DNA from: Pelomonas caseinilytica
GTDB lineage: Bacteria > Pseudomonadota > Gammaproteobacteria > Burkholderiales > Burkholderiaceae_C
Reading direction: 5' to 3'
DNA length: 64,000 nt
NCBI RefSeq assembly: GCF_021353235.1
Contig: NZ_JAJTWT010000007.1
Location: 239,305 to 303,304, forward strand
Part shown: positions 53,907 through 64,000 of the stretch, piece after piece
Layout: each line of letters starts with the position of its first letter
How positions within the stretch are numbered: the stretch's first letter is position 1
Made by a program: the position numbers and the translations under genes
The notes under the pieces: model-generated
Database searches by the model: none
Told to the model about the DNA's origin: nothing
What the model saw: only the letters and a program-made list of their open reading frames with translations

Positions 53907-54255
53907 GTAGCTGCTCCTGATGAGGCGCTCTCCACGACGCCGGGTGTCTCTGGGCTCGCCGCGGCGGCGCATGGGCCGGCGGTCTTTGTGCGAAGAGTCT
54001 CCACACCACCATGCCCCGCTCCGCCTCGGGTAGCCCCCAATAGACCGTCCCACCAGTACCGAAAGTCCTGTTTACAGAGCGGAAACCTCGCCAGACCCCC
54101 ACCGCCCCCTCTGCACAGAAGCAAAGTTACGTGTTGTCAGGTCACGACATGGCCGAGGCCGCCGGGTGCCAGCAAGCCTGCGGAAACCGGCCACCGGGCG
54201 CACAGCCCACCCGGCCCCGCCTCCTAGAATCTGCCGCCCCCGCCGGAGCCCCTGC
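53907..54255. other. Divergent intergenic region, nothing specific recognised
   Basis: Holds the promoters of the receptor (minus) and the flavoprotein (plus). I see no clear operator palindrome, structured RNA or small gene; open frames here are continuations of the neighbours without start signals. Confidence 0.6.
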
Positions 54256-55500
54256 TTGAACCCCACGACCGAGTCCTTCCCGCCCGCCGCCTCCCGTTGT
54301 GACGTCCTCGTCGTCGGCGCCGGCCCTGCCGGCAGCGCCTGCGCCCACCTCCTGGCCCGGGCCGGCCTGTCGGTACTGCTGGTCGACCAGCATCCACCCG
54401 GCCGCGACAAGACCTGCGGCGACGGCCTCATTCCCGATGCCCACAAGGCCCTGGCCCGCCTCGGCTTGCTGGATGCGGTGATGCGCCGCGCCCAGCCGGT
54501 GGCCCACGTCGGCTGCGTCGGCCCGCGCGGCGGCCGCATCGACGTGCCGGGGTCCCTCGCCGTGCTGCCGCGGCGGGAGCTGGACGCGCTGCTGCTGCAG
54601 GCCGCGCGCGACGCCGGTGCCCGCTTCGAGCAGGCGCGCTTCGAGGCGCCGCTGGAGGCCGACGGCCGCGTCGTCGGCGCCCGGCTCAAGCGTGGCGACG
54701 ACATCGCCGAGGTCCAGGCCCGCTGGGTGGTGCTGGCCACTGGTGCCGTGCCCAAGGCCCTCACCGCGGCCGGCATGTGCGAGCGCCACACGCCCAGCGG
54801 CGTGGCCCTGCGCGGCTACGTCCGGGCCCCGCAGATGGTGGGCAGGATCAAGGCGCTGGAAGTCGTCTGGGACAAATCCGTGCGCCCCGGCTACGGCTGG
54901 ATCTTCCCGGCGCCGGACGGCCACTTCAACATCGGCGTCGGCGTGACCGACTCCCACCGCGACCTCGGCGGCGGCAAGGGCCGCAAGAAGGACGTCAACC
55001 TGCGCGCCATCTTCGACGCCTTCGTCGCCAACTACCCGCCGGCGGCCGAGCTGATGCGCGTGGGCGAACGCATTGGCGAAGGCGACCAGTGGCTCAAGGG
55101 CGCGCCGCTGCGCTGTACCCTCACCGGCGCCCGCTGGACCCGACCCGGCCTGCTCGTCACCGGCGAGGCTGCCGGCAGCACCTACTCCTTCACCGGCGAG
55201 GGCATCGGCAAGGCGATGGAGACGGGCATGCTGGCGGCCGACGCCATCCTGGCCCATCGCGACGACGATGCCGCCGTCCGCGCGGCCTACGAGGCCACGC
55301 TGACCGCGTTGAAGCCCAAGTTCGACCTCTACGAACGGGCCAACCGCGTCAACGCCCATCCCTGGCTGGCCGACCTGCTGATCTGGCGGGCCCGGAAGAG
55401 CCCGCGCCTGCTGGCCCGCATGAGCGGCGTGCTCAACGAGACCAGCAACCCCGGCAACCTCGTCAGCCTCAAGGGCCTGTCGCGTCTTTTCCTGGAATAG
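54256..55500 (+). CDS. FAD-dependent oxidoreductase, geranylgeranyl-reductase family
   Basis: 414 aa from a TTG at 54256 with GGAG about 10 nt upstream; no ATG or GTG fits the N-terminus. The FAD dinucleotide fold starts DVLVVGAGPAGSACAHLLARAG (16-37), the second FAD motif is VTGEAAGSTYSFTGEGIGKAMETG, and KTCGDGLIP is typical of the geranylgeranyl-reductase/TIGR02032 group. Such enzymes reduce isoprenoid double bonds or oxidise polycyclic substrates. No isoprenoid or pigment genes are adjacent, so the substrate is open. Confidence 0.82.
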   Translation: MNPTTESFPPAASRCDVLVVGAGPAGSACAHLLARAGLSVLLVDQHPPGRDKTCGDGLIPDAHKALARLGLLDAVMRRAQPVAHVGCVGPRGGRIDVPGSLAVLPRRELDALLLQAARDAGARFEQARFEAPLEADGRVVGARLKRGDDIAEVQARWVVLATGAVPKALTAAGMCERHTPSGVALRGYVRAPQMVGRIKALEVVWDKSVRPGYGWIFPAPDGHFNIGVGVTDSHRDLGGGKGRKKDVNLRAIFDAFVANYPPAAELMRVGERIGEGDQWLKGAPLRCTLTGARWTRPGLLVTGEAAGSTYSFTGEGIGKAMETGMLAADAILAHRDDDAAVRAAYEATLTALKPKFDLYERANRVNAHPWLADLLIWRARKSPRLLARMSGVLNETSNPGNLVSLKGLSRLFLE

Positions 55501-55648
55501 CCGGCCCAGGCTCATCCCCAGGTCCGGCGTGAAGATTCCCGGACACTAACCGCTCGATCACAGGCACAGGCACCCAGAATCCGCAGCGGCATCCGGCGCC
55601 CGGCCGAGTTGCCGCCCGTGTTCATCCGATGACCTGAGCGGAGCCTGC

Positions 55649-56596
55649 ATGATCAAGCCCCTGATTGCCTGCCTTTCGATCGCCGCGGCGACACTGACCC
55701 CCGTGACTTCGGCGCAAGCCAGCCGGGACTTCTATTACGAAGGCGTCCTGTCCGTGTCGGGCACGACGCTGGCCACCTACCGGACGCCCCTCACCAGCAG
55801 CGTCTACAAGCCCATGGCCGACGCGCAGCAGACCGTCATGGCCAGCCTGCGCGGCCTCCTGGTTCCCAAGCTGAAGGACAGCCTGGCCTCGGTGGCGGGA
55901 TACCAGAGCGGCTACGCCACCATCAACGGCCCGATGACGCTCACCTACCGGAACGGTGAGATGACGGTGTCGGGTCTGCAGGTGTCGCTGGGCGCCACGG
56001 TGAAACGGTCCTTCGGCCCGCTGGTGGGCAGCTGCACGGTGGACCTCGCGCTCGACCCGGCGACCACCATCGTCGGGCAGCTCGACTTCCTCTCCGGCAC
56101 CCTGACCGCCAAGGAGATCCGCGGCTTCAAGCTGCAATCCCGCTACGTCAGCTGCGAGACGAATTTCGACTGGGTGCCCCTCGTCGGCGACCTCCTCGAT
56201 GCCGCCGGCGAACACTTCGTCGACCAGCTCATCGAGACCGGCCTGCAGGACGCCTACAACGCCATCGGCAACCTGGACGGCCTCAAGCCGGTGAAATTCA
56301 TGGGCCTGGACGCCATTCCCGACAGCGCCTTCGGCTCCGCGGGCCTGCAGCTCGCGCAGCTGAAGAACCAGATCGCGAGCGGCTTCCAGAACCTGCCCCT
56401 GCTCACCGTGCAGTTCGGCGACCCGAAGCGGCGGGTCTACGGCCCACAGGGCTATCCGCACGAGGCCGGGTCGCACGACCTCATCATGGGCATCGGCGTC
56501 GGCAACCTCTATTTCGAGCTGGGCGAGCACCGCATCTACTACGACGAGATGTACTGCCCGCCGGCGTCGACGGGCCGGTCCTGCATTCCGTTCTGA
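55649..56596 (+). CDS. Exported protein of unknown function
   Basis: 315 aa with signal peptide 1-24 (SAQASR) and a GGAG ribosome site. I recognise no family. The mature protein has four cysteines in the order GSCTVDL, YVSCETNF and two near the end (MYCPPASTGRSCIPF), suggesting disulfides. A central stretch (about 95-215) alternates strands (GPMTLTYRNGEMTVSGLQVSLGATV), and a helical part (DQLIETGLQDAYNAIGNL) follows. It is monocistronic, convergent with the thiolase operon across a hairpin at 56614-56633. Confidence 0.7.
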   Translation: MIKPLIACLSIAAATLTPVTSAQASRDFYYEGVLSVSGTTLATYRTPLTSSVYKPMADAQQTVMASLRGLLVPKLKDSLASVAGYQSGYATINGPMTLTYRNGEMTVSGLQVSLGATVKRSFGPLVGSCTVDLALDPATTIVGQLDFLSGTLTAKEIRGFKLQSRYVSCETNFDWVPLVGDLLDAAGEHFVDQLIETGLQDAYNAIGNLDGLKPVKFMGLDAIPDSAFGSAGLQLAQLKNQIASGFQNLPLLTVQFGDPKRRVYGPQGYPHEAGSHDLIMGIGVGNLYFELGEHRIYYDEMYCPPASTGRSCIPF

Positions 56597-56613
56597 ACGG
56601 CCCCTCGTCCCGT

Positions 56614-56633
56614 CTCGCGTCGCTGGACGCGAG
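56614..56633. terminator. Hairpin between convergent genes
   Basis: CTCGCGTC (56614-56621) and GACGCGAG (56626-56633) form a perfect 8-bp stem with a GCTG loop, between stops at 56596 and 56644. No T run, so termination is likely but unproven. Confidence 0.45.
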
Positions 56634-56643
56634 CGCCGCTGCG

Positions 56644-57842
<1,199 letters not shown>

Positions 57843-57846
<4 letters not shown>

Positions 57847-59267
57847 GTCGTGCGGTTCAGCAGATAGGGGCTCACGCGGTAGCGCTCGCCGCGGTAGTGG
57901 TGATCGAGTCGGTCCAGCAGGGCGGCGACGGCACCGGCGCCCCAGAGGGTCAGCCATTCGAAGGGGCCGGCGGGATAGTTGACGCCCAGCTTCATCGCCG
58001 CATCGGCGCCGGCCTCGTCGCAGACGCCCTGCTGCACGGCGTCCGCCGCTTCGTTGACCAGCATGGCGATGGTGCGGGCGACGACCAGGCCGGGCAGGTC
58101 GGCCATGGCGCGCGGCGTGAGGCCCAGGCGCGTGAGCCAGGTCGCCGGGCCAGCGTCGCCCGCATAGGCGATGTCGCCGGCCGGTGCCAGCGGCAGGTCG
58201 AAGACCGCCGTGCCGGGGGCGAACTCGGCGGCGCGGCGGCCGTCGGTCAGGCGCAGCTGGCGGCCGTCGGCGCTCAGGCCGGTCCAGTCGCTGTCGAGTT
58301 CGCGCGCGGCCTCGGGTACGGCACCGGCAAAGCGTTCGGCCAGCGCCCCGCGACCGTGCACAACCAGCCTCGCCGCGCGCGGCGCCTGCACCTGCACCGC
58401 CGGCAGGGCCGGCGCGCCTTCGGGATAGCGGTAGAAGCCCCGGCCGCTCTTGCGGCCCAGGAAGCCGGCGTCCACCAGCTCCTGCTGCACCAGGGACGGC
58501 GTGAAGCGGCGGTCGAAGAAGTTGGCGGCGAAGACCGAGTTCGTCACCGCGAAGTTGGTGTCGTGGCCGATCAGGTCCATCAGCTCGCAGGGGCCCATGC
58601 GAAAGCCCGCGGCGCGCAGGCAGGCATCGATGACCTCGGGCGTGGCCGCGCGGTCCTGCAGCAGCATCAGCGTCTCGGCGTAATAGGGCCGGGCGATGCG
58701 GTTGACGATGAAGCCGGGCGTCGAGCGCGCGTGCACGGGCGTCTTGCCCCAGCGCGCGGCCAGCTCGAACACGGCCTGGGCCGCCTCGGGCGCGGTGCCC
58801 AGGCCCGAGACGACCTCCACCAGCTTCATCAGCGGCACGGGGTTGAAGAAGTGCATGCCCACGAGGCGCCCGGGCTTCTTCATGCCGCGGGCCAGGGCCG
58901 TCACGGAGATGGACGAGGTGTTGGTGGCGATGACGGCCTCGTCCGGCAGCAGGGCCTCGAGCTCGGCGAAGAGGGCGCGCTTGACCTCCAGGTTCTCGAC
59001 GATGGCCTCGATGACAAGGCCGGCCGGCGCGAGGGCCTCGACCGGGCGGATGCGCGCCAGGGCCGCGGAGGCGGCCTCGCGGTCCAGCCGGCCCTTGGCC
59101 ACGAGGCCGTCCAGGGTCTGCGCGAGCTTGGCCTTGGCCGCCTCGGCGGCGCCGGCACGGGCGTCGAAGAGGGCGACATCGTGGCCGGCCTGGGCGGCCA
59201 CCTGGGCGATGCCGGCGCCCATCAGGCCGGCGCCGACGACGAGGATGCGGGAGTCGTTGAGGTTCAT
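57843..59267 (-). CDS. 3-hydroxyacyl-CoA dehydrogenase (PaaH type)
   Basis: 474 aa. NAD-binding motif GAGLMGAGIA at 12-21, catalytic region MHFFNPVPLMKLVEVV, and two C-terminal 3HCDH domains, the second following an insert (about 285-370). This two-tail layout with a 475-510 aa length is that of PaaH, which oxidises 3-hydroxyadipyl-CoA. It overlaps both neighbours by ATGA (59264-59267 upstream, 57843-57846 downstream), so expression is tightly coupled. Confidence 0.87.
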
Positions 59268-60061
59268 TCCGGAAGGGTCCAGTGGGGCTTGCGCTTGCCC
59301 AGGAAGGCGGCGAAGCCCTCGCGGGCTTCGGGCGTGGCGCGCACGCGGGCGATGGTCTGGGCGGTCAGCTCGCGAACCTCGTGGTTCACCGGGCCCGGCG
59401 CGAGGCGCGCGTAGAGCTGCTTGATCTCGGCCTGGGCCGCGGGGCCGCAGGCCAGCAGGTCGGCGGCGACCGCGTCGACCGCCGCGTCCAGGCCGTCGGG
59501 CGGAGCGAGCTGCTGCACGAGGCCCATGCGCAGCGCTTCGCCGGCGCCGATGCGGCTGGCCGTCAGCGCCAGCCGCCGCGCCTCGCGCAGGCCCACGGCG
59601 TTGACGAGATGCGGGCCGATGACGGCCGGCAGGATGCCCATGCGCGCCTCGCTCACCGAGAAGCTGGCCGCCTCGGACGCCACCGCCATGTCGCACGCAC
59701 AAACCAGGCCCACGCCACCGCCGAGCGCCGCGCCCTGGACGCGGGCGAGGGTGGGCTTGGGGCAGGCGGCGATGCGCGCCAGCATCGCGGCGAAGCGGCG
59801 CGCGTCGGCGACGTTGTCGTCCTGCGAGGCGGCGGCGGCGCGCTGCATCCACTGCAGGTCGGCCCCGGCGCTGAAGTGCTTGCCCGCGGCGGCCAGCACG
59901 ATGACGCGCACCGCGGCATCGCCGCCCAGCTGCTCGAAGGCCGCGTCCAGCTCGGCGATGAGCGTCTCGTCGAAGGCATTGAAGACGGCCGGCCGGTTCA
60001 TGGTCAGCACGGCCACGCCGTTGGGGCGGCGGTCCAGGTCGAGGGTGGTCCAGGCAGGCAT
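59264..60061 (-). CDS. Enoyl-CoA hydratase/isomerase family protein
   Basis: 265 aa crotonase fold. The oxyanion motif HFSAGADLQWMQR (about 62-74) is closest to the methylglutaconyl-CoA hydratase (LiuC) type, while operon partners point to phenylacetate beta-oxidation; which one applies is open. GGGVGLVCACDMAVAS is the second conserved block, with SEARMGILPAVIGPHLV following. First gene of the operon; a perfect palindrome lies 21 nt upstream of its start. Confidence 0.85.
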   Translation of the reverse strand: MPAWTTLDLDRRPNGVAVLTMNRPAVFNAFDETLIAELDAAFEQLGGDAAVRVIVLAAAGKHFSAGADLQWMQRAAAASQDDNVADARRFAAMLARIAACPKPTLARVQGAALGGGVGLVCACDMAVASEAASFSVSEARMGILPAVIGPHLVNAVGLREARRLALTASRIGAGEALRMGLVQQLAPPDGLDAAVDAVAADLLACGPAAQAEIKQLYARLAPGPVNHEVRELTAQTIARVRATPEAREGFAAFLGKRKPHWTLPE

Positions 60062-60081
60062 CCGGGCATTCTGCCGTTTCC

Positions 60082-60095
60082 CGACCGATCGGTCG
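60082..60095. promoter_or_regulatory. Palindromic operator in front of the acyl-CoA operon
   Basis: CGACCGATCGGTCG is a perfect 14-bp palindrome 21-34 bp upstream of the first start. ACCGAxCGGT-type sites are typical of TetR-family repressors of acyl-CoA pathways (PaaR-like). No such regulator gene lies in the window, so it must act in trans. Confidence 0.7.
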
Positions 60096-60226
60096 AACGT
60101 AGGCCCTTCCGCAGGCTTTCCCTGCCTGCCCTGCCCGCCACGCCCTGCCGCCGCTCATGCACCCCGGCCGCCCATTCGCCGCGCGGACGCGACCGCAGCG
60201 AGCACCGCCACCTAGACTCGCCCGCC

Positions 60227-61291
60227 ATGCGCTCCCTGCTCTCCGCCCTGCAATGCCGCCAGTGGTTCTACCCCGGGCCGCTGCGCGTGTTCACGCCGCA
60301 GGAGATGGCGCGCGCCGGCATGCAGCCCTGGCCGGTGGCGGTGGACAGCTACGTGGCCATCAACCTGCTGGCCCTGCTGCCGGCCATGGTGTGGACGCGG
60401 CGCGACGATGGCTGGCTCCATCCCCTGCTGTGGTGGGGGCTGTGCGGCGCGCTGGCGGCCGCGGCCCTCGTGGTGGCGCGTTCGCTGTGGCGCCAGCCCA
60501 CCCGGGCGCGGCTGAACGCCTATTGCTACGGCCTGGCGGCGGCCGTCGTGGCGGCCTGCGTGCTGCTCGTGCGCCACGGCCAGCGCGACTGGGTCATCCG
60601 CGAGAACGCCGCGCTGGTGGCCGGCATGACGGGCGTGCTGAGCGCCTGGTGGATGCTGACCGTCTTCCGCGTGCAGCAGATCGAAGCGAGGCTGCGCGAG
60701 CTGGCCGACCAGGAGGCCGCGCTGCGCCTGTCCACCCGCCTGGCCGCGGCGCAGATCCAGCCGCATTTCCTGTTCAACACGCTGGCCTCGCTGCAGCACT
60801 GGGTCGACACCCAGGACCGCCGGGCCGCGCCCCTGCTGCGCGACTTCACCGCCTACCTGCGCGCCACCCTGCCGATGTTCGAGCGCGAGCTGCAGCCCCT
60901 CGGCGACGAGATGGAGATGGTGAGGCGCTACCTGGCCATCATGCAGGCCCGGCTCGGCGAGCGGCTCGCCTTCGGCATCGACATGCCGGCCGAGGCCGCG
61001 CCGGCCTGCCTGCCCCCGGGGGCCCTGCTCACGCTGGTCGAGAACGCCATCGCCCACGGCATCGAGCCCCAGCTGCGCGGCGGCCGCATCGACATCACCG
61101 CCCGCTGCGAGCCCGGCCGCATCATGCTGACGGTCAGAGACGACGGCGCCAGCCTGGCCCCCGGCTGGACCGAGGGCGTGGGCCTCGCCAACACGCGCCG
61201 GCGCCTTGCCCAGGCCTGCCCGGGCGCCACGCTCACCCTCGATGACGCCGCCCCTGGCTGCACCGCCACACTGACCCTGCCCACCGCATGA
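60227..61291 (+). CDS. LytS-family sensor histidine kinase
   Basis: 354 aa from the ATG at 60227. Four hydrophobic segments lie in the first 145 residues (about 40-56, 66-86, 98-116, 128-146), then a short coiled coil and the His-kinase domain with AQIQPHFLFNTLASLQ (phospho-His180). The ATPase part has NAIAHGIEP and GVGLANTRRRL. It phosphorylates the LytTR regulator encoded next, with which it overlaps by ATGA. No extracellular sensor domain is seen, so the signal may be sensed in the membrane. Confidence 0.92.
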   Translation: MRSLLSALQCRQWFYPGPLRVFTPQEMARAGMQPWPVAVDSYVAINLLALLPAMVWTRRDDGWLHPLLWWGLCGALAAAALVVARSLWRQPTRARLNAYCYGLAAAVVAACVLLVRHGQRDWVIRENAALVAGMTGVLSAWWMLTVFRVQQIEARLRELADQEAALRLSTRLAAAQIQPHFLFNTLASLQHWVDTQDRRAAPLLRDFTAYLRATLPMFERELQPLGDEMEMVRRYLAIMQARLGERLAFGIDMPAEAAPACLPPGALLTLVENAIAHGIEPQLRGGRIDITARCEPGRIMLTVRDDGASLAPGWTEGVGLANTRRRLAQACPGATLTLDDAAPGCTATLTLPTA

Positions 61292-62043
61292 GCCCCAGCG
61301 CCCTGATCGCCGACGACGAAGAAGCCCCGCGCGAGCAGCTGCGCGCCGCCCTGGCCCGGCTGTGGCCCGAACTGCGCATCGTCGCCGCCAGCACCAACGG
61401 CGCCGAAGCCTGGGACGACTGCCTGGCGCACGAACCGGCCATCGCCTTCCTCGACATCCGCATGCCCGGCCTCACCGGCCTGGAAGTCGCGCGCCGCCTG
61501 TCGGCCCTGGCCTCGCCGCCCCTCGTCGTCTTCGTCACGGCCCATGACGACCATGCCCTCGCGGCCTTCGAGGCCGGCGCCCTGGACTACGTCCTCAAGC
61601 CCGTGGACGACGGCCGCCTGGCGCAGACGCTGGCGCGGCTGCAGGGCCGCCTCGCCCGGGCGGCACCCGACACGGCGGCGCTGCAACGCCTGCTGGCCGG
61701 CCTCGTCCCGCCGCGGCCCGCGTCGCGCCCCATCCAGGCCAGCGTCGGCCGCGAGATCGTCCTCATCCCGCCTGAGGACATCGTCTATTTCGAGGCCGAC
61801 CAGCGCTACACCCGCGTCGTCCACCAGGACGGCGACGCCCTCATCCGCACCCCGCTGCGCGAGCTGCTGACCCAGCTCGACCCCGAGCTGTTCTGGCAGA
61901 TCCACCGCAGCGTCCTCGTCAACAGCCGCTGCATCGCCCGGGCCATCCGCATCGACGAGGGCAGCATGGTGGTGACGCTGCGCGGGCGCGACGAGAGGCT
62001 GCCGGTTTCACGCCAGTTCCAGGCCCTGTTCAAAGGCCAGTAA
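61288..62043 (+). CDS. LytTR-family response regulator
   Basis: 251 aa. Receiver domain 4-120 with acidic pocket (DDE at 9-11), phospho-acceptor Asp56 in AFLDIRMPG and Lys in YVLKPVDDG. The LytTR DNA-binding domain (about 150-250) has IVYFEADQRYTRVV and FWQIHRSVLVNSRCI. Translationally coupled to the kinase gene. Its targets are unknown; the carboxypeptidase gene downstream (113 nt) is one candidate. Confidence 0.94.
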   Translation: MSPSALIADDEEAPREQLRAALARLWPELRIVAASTNGAEAWDDCLAHEPAIAFLDIRMPGLTGLEVARRLSALASPPLVVFVTAHDDHALAAFEAGALDYVLKPVDDGRLAQTLARLQGRLARAAPDTAALQRLLAGLVPPRPASRPIQASVGREIVLIPPEDIVYFEADQRYTRVVHQDGDALIRTPLRELLTQLDPELFWQIHRSVLVNSRCIARAIRIDEGSMVVTLRGRDERLPVSRQFQALFKGQ

Positions 62044-62156
62044 ACGCTGTCCTAGCGGGCAAACCCTTGGGACCCGTTCCGGGCCCTGTCCAGACAATCC
62101 GCGGCATCCCGCCGCAAACCCCTAGATCTTGGGAACCCACCCAGGACGCCCCCGCC

Positions 62157-63869
62157 ATGTCCAGTCTGCCCACGCCCCGCTTCGACCACTTCTACCGCCA
62201 CGACGAGTTGACCGCCCTGCTCTTCGCCTATGCCGAGGCGCGGCCCAACCTCGTGTCGGTGCGCTCCATCGGCAAGAGCTACGAGGGTCGCGACATCTGG
62301 GTCGTCGTCGTCACCAACCTGGCCAGCGGCATGGACATCGACAAGCCGGCCCTGTGGATCGACGGCAACATCCACGCCGCCGAGCTGACCGCCTCGACGA
62401 CCTGCCTGTACTACCTGCACCATCTGCTGACCCAGCATGGCGGCACCGGCGCCGACGCCGCGCAGGTGCACCGGCTGCTGGACACGCGCACCCTCTACAT
62501 CGTGCCGCGCCTCAACCCCGACGGCGCCGAACTGGCGCTGGCCGACCGGCCCCGGCACATCCGCAGCTCCACCCGCCCCTATCCCTACACCGAGGAACCC
62601 GTGGACGGGCTGACGGTGGAGGACATCGACGGCGACGGCCGCATCCTCACCATGCGTCTGCCCGACCCGCACGGCGGCTACAAGAAGCACCCCGCCGACC
62701 CGCGGCTGATGGTGCCGCGCGAGCCGGGTGAGTCAGGCGGCGAGTACTACCGCCTCATCCCCGAGGGCTTCGTCAAGAACCACGACGGCCTGACCGTCAA
62801 GGTCAACCCCGACCGCGAAGGCCTGGACCTGAACCGCAACTTCCCCGCCGACTGGCGCCAGGAATACCAGCAGCTCGGCGCCGGCCCCTACCCGACCAGC
62901 GAGCCGGAGGTGCGCGCCATGGTCGAGTTCGTCACGAGCCATCCCAACATCGGCGCGGCCATCAGCTACCACACGCACAGCGGCGTCATCCTGCGCCCCT
63001 GCAGCACCCGCGGCGACAAGGACATGACGCCCGAGGACCTGTGGCTCTACGAGCGCTTCTCGGCCCTGGGCGAAAAGCACAGCGGCTACCCGGCCGTCAG
63101 CATCTACGAGGACTTCCGCTACCACCCCAAGGACGTCATCACCGGCACGCAGGACTGGGTCTACGAGCACCTCGGCGCGCTGTTCTGGGTGGTGGAGCTG
63201 TGGTCGCCCAACCGCGAGGCCGGCATCGAAGGCTACAAGTGGATCGACTGGTACCGGGACCACCCCGTCGAGGACGACCTCAAGCTGCTGAAGTGGAGCG
63301 ACGAGCAGTGCGGCGGCCGCGCCCATGTCGACTGGACGCCCTTCCAGCATCCGCAGCTCGGCGCCGTCGAGATCGGCGGTTGGGACAAGATGAACTACTG
63401 GCGCAACCCGCCGCCGGCGCTGCGCGAGCGCGAGGCGGCGCGCTTCCCGGCCTGGATGACGCAGGTCGCGATGAGCCTGCCGCGGCTGGAGCTGGTGCGC
63501 ACGGAGGTGCGCGCCCTCGGCCCGGACATGTGGCGGGTGCGCCTGGCCGTGGCCAACGCCGGCTACCTGCCGGCCTACGTGACGCAGCGCGCCCTGGAGC
63601 GCAAGGCCGTGCGCGGCGTGATGTTCGAGATCCACCTGCCGAGCGACCCGGCGGTCAGCCTCGTCAGCGGCAAGGAGCGCATGGAAGGCCCGCAGCTCGA
63701 AGGTCATGGCCCCCGGCAGAGCCAGCTCGCCTTCCTGCCCAGCCGTCAACCCACCGCCGACCGCGCCGTGGCCGAATGGGTCGTCCGCGCGCCGGTGGGC
63801 ACGCGACTGGCCCTTTCGGCCTGGGCCGAGCGCGCGGGCGTCGTGCGGACAGAGGTGGTGCTGGACTGA
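62157..63869 (+). CDS. M14-family zinc carboxypeptidase
   Basis: 570 aa from the ATG at 62157. Zinc ligands His73 and Glu76 (DGNIHAAELTAS) and the third histidine in SYHTHSG (about 272-274), with the catalytic glutamate in WVVELWSP (about 346). A long insert (about 130-235) separates the two zinc sites, and a C-terminal 150-residue beta-rich domain follows the catalytic part. No signal peptide is apparent, so it may be cytoplasmic or exported by another route. The family removes C-terminal residues from peptides. Confidence 0.88.
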   Translation: MSSLPTPRFDHFYRHDELTALLFAYAEARPNLVSVRSIGKSYEGRDIWVVVVTNLASGMDIDKPALWIDGNIHAAELTASTTCLYYLHHLLTQHGGTGADAAQVHRLLDTRTLYIVPRLNPDGAELALADRPRHIRSSTRPYPYTEEPVDGLTVEDIDGDGRILTMRLPDPHGGYKKHPADPRLMVPREPGESGGEYYRLIPEGFVKNHDGLTVKVNPDREGLDLNRNFPADWRQEYQQLGAGPYPTSEPEVRAMVEFVTSHPNIGAAISYHTHSGVILRPCSTRGDKDMTPEDLWLYERFSALGEKHSGYPAVSIYEDFRYHPKDVITGTQDWVYEHLGALFWVVELWSPNREAGIEGYKWIDWYRDHPVEDDLKLLKWSDEQCGGRAHVDWTPFQHPQLGAVEIGGWDKMNYWRNPPPALREREAARFPAWMTQVAMSLPRLELVRTEVRALGPDMWRVRLAVANAGYLPAYVTQRALERKAVRGVMFEIHLPSDPAVSLVSGKERMEGPQLEGHGPRQSQLAFLPSRQPTADRAVAEWVVRAPVGTRLALSAWAERAGVVRTEVVLD

Positions 63870-64000
63870 GGGCGGAGATCGGCATAGGGGACCTCCATCT
63901 CAGGAGGCGCCCCTGCCACACCACCTGGCATGCGGGTCCGCACCAGGCGGTTCGAGCGCTTGAGGTCAGGAGAGTCGGGGCAGGCCCAGTCGGTCGAACC
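63870..64000. other. End of window, no supported feature
   Basis: A weak hairpin (GGGG.CCTCC/GGAGG..CCCC near 63889-63914) may terminate the carboxypeptidase transcript. A minus-strand frame stays open to the window edge, but has no start signal or family resemblance. Confidence 0.4.

Overview
The window is high-GC DNA with dense, mostly overlapping genes. Its content (a TrpS with a C-terminal extension, PaaJ/PaaH-type thiolase and dehydrogenase, malate synthase G, an ECF sigma/Ser-Thr kinase pair, many TonB-dependent receptors, two GGDEF proteins and an HDOD protein) fits a free-living betaproteobacterium of the Burkholderiales, probably of the Roseateles/Mitsuaria/Rubrivivax type. That placement is inferred from protein character, not from a marker gene. 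I found no rRNA, tRNA, insertion sequence, prophage or CRISPR array.

Layout. 1-5658: the 3' part of a secreted M4-type metallopeptidase with an inserted PA domain, a TIGR03790-type lipoprotein, an intergenic region with a possible small RNA, and a two-gene operon for a lipoprotein and an outer-membrane barrel, preceded by a 22-bp perfect palindrome. 5748-8273: a TetR repressor whose own promoter carries a relative of that palindrome, a TauE/SafE permease and an HDOD protein. 8427-13802 (all minus): GGDEF, amino-acid-binding protein, GGDEF, RluA-type pseudouridine synthase and a MurA-family enzyme. 13909-15578: divergent trhO and psd.

15600-31718 is the most striking block, a carbohydrate-uptake locus. 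One minus-strand operon runs solute-binding protein > two permeases > ATPase > flavin-dependent halogenase > GH30. A second minus-strand operon runs TonB-dependent receptor > second halogenase > GH1. A divergent GH3 gene is followed by a LacI-family regulator. Most junctions are ATGA/GTGA/TGATG overlaps, and two LacI-type palindromes sit in the promoter regions. The likely flow is: receptor imports an oligosaccharide, GH3/GH30 trim it, the ABC system takes it across the inner membrane, GH1 finishes it and LacI senses it. What the two halogenases do in this pathway is the open question.

31757-38511: trpS with a DUF1508-like tail, then an ECF sigma factor and its membrane Ser/Thr kinase, then an acyl-CoA ligase. 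38660-41902: a LysR regulator divergent from glcB. 42068-48534: two large paralogous TonB-dependent receptors in tandem. 48612-56596: a small exported protein, a TPR/2OG-Fe(II) oxygenase, a further TonB-dependent receptor, a geranylgeranyl-reductase-type flavoprotein and an exported protein of unknown function. 56644-60061: an overlapping thiolase/3-hydroxyacyl-CoA dehydrogenase/enoyl-CoA hydratase operon behind a palindromic operator. 60227-63869: a LytS/LytR two-component system and an M14 carboxypeptidase.

Three copies of a dispersed structured repeat (8293-8427, 33650-33859, 38514-38651) show compensatory base changes in a hairpin. It matches no family I can name.
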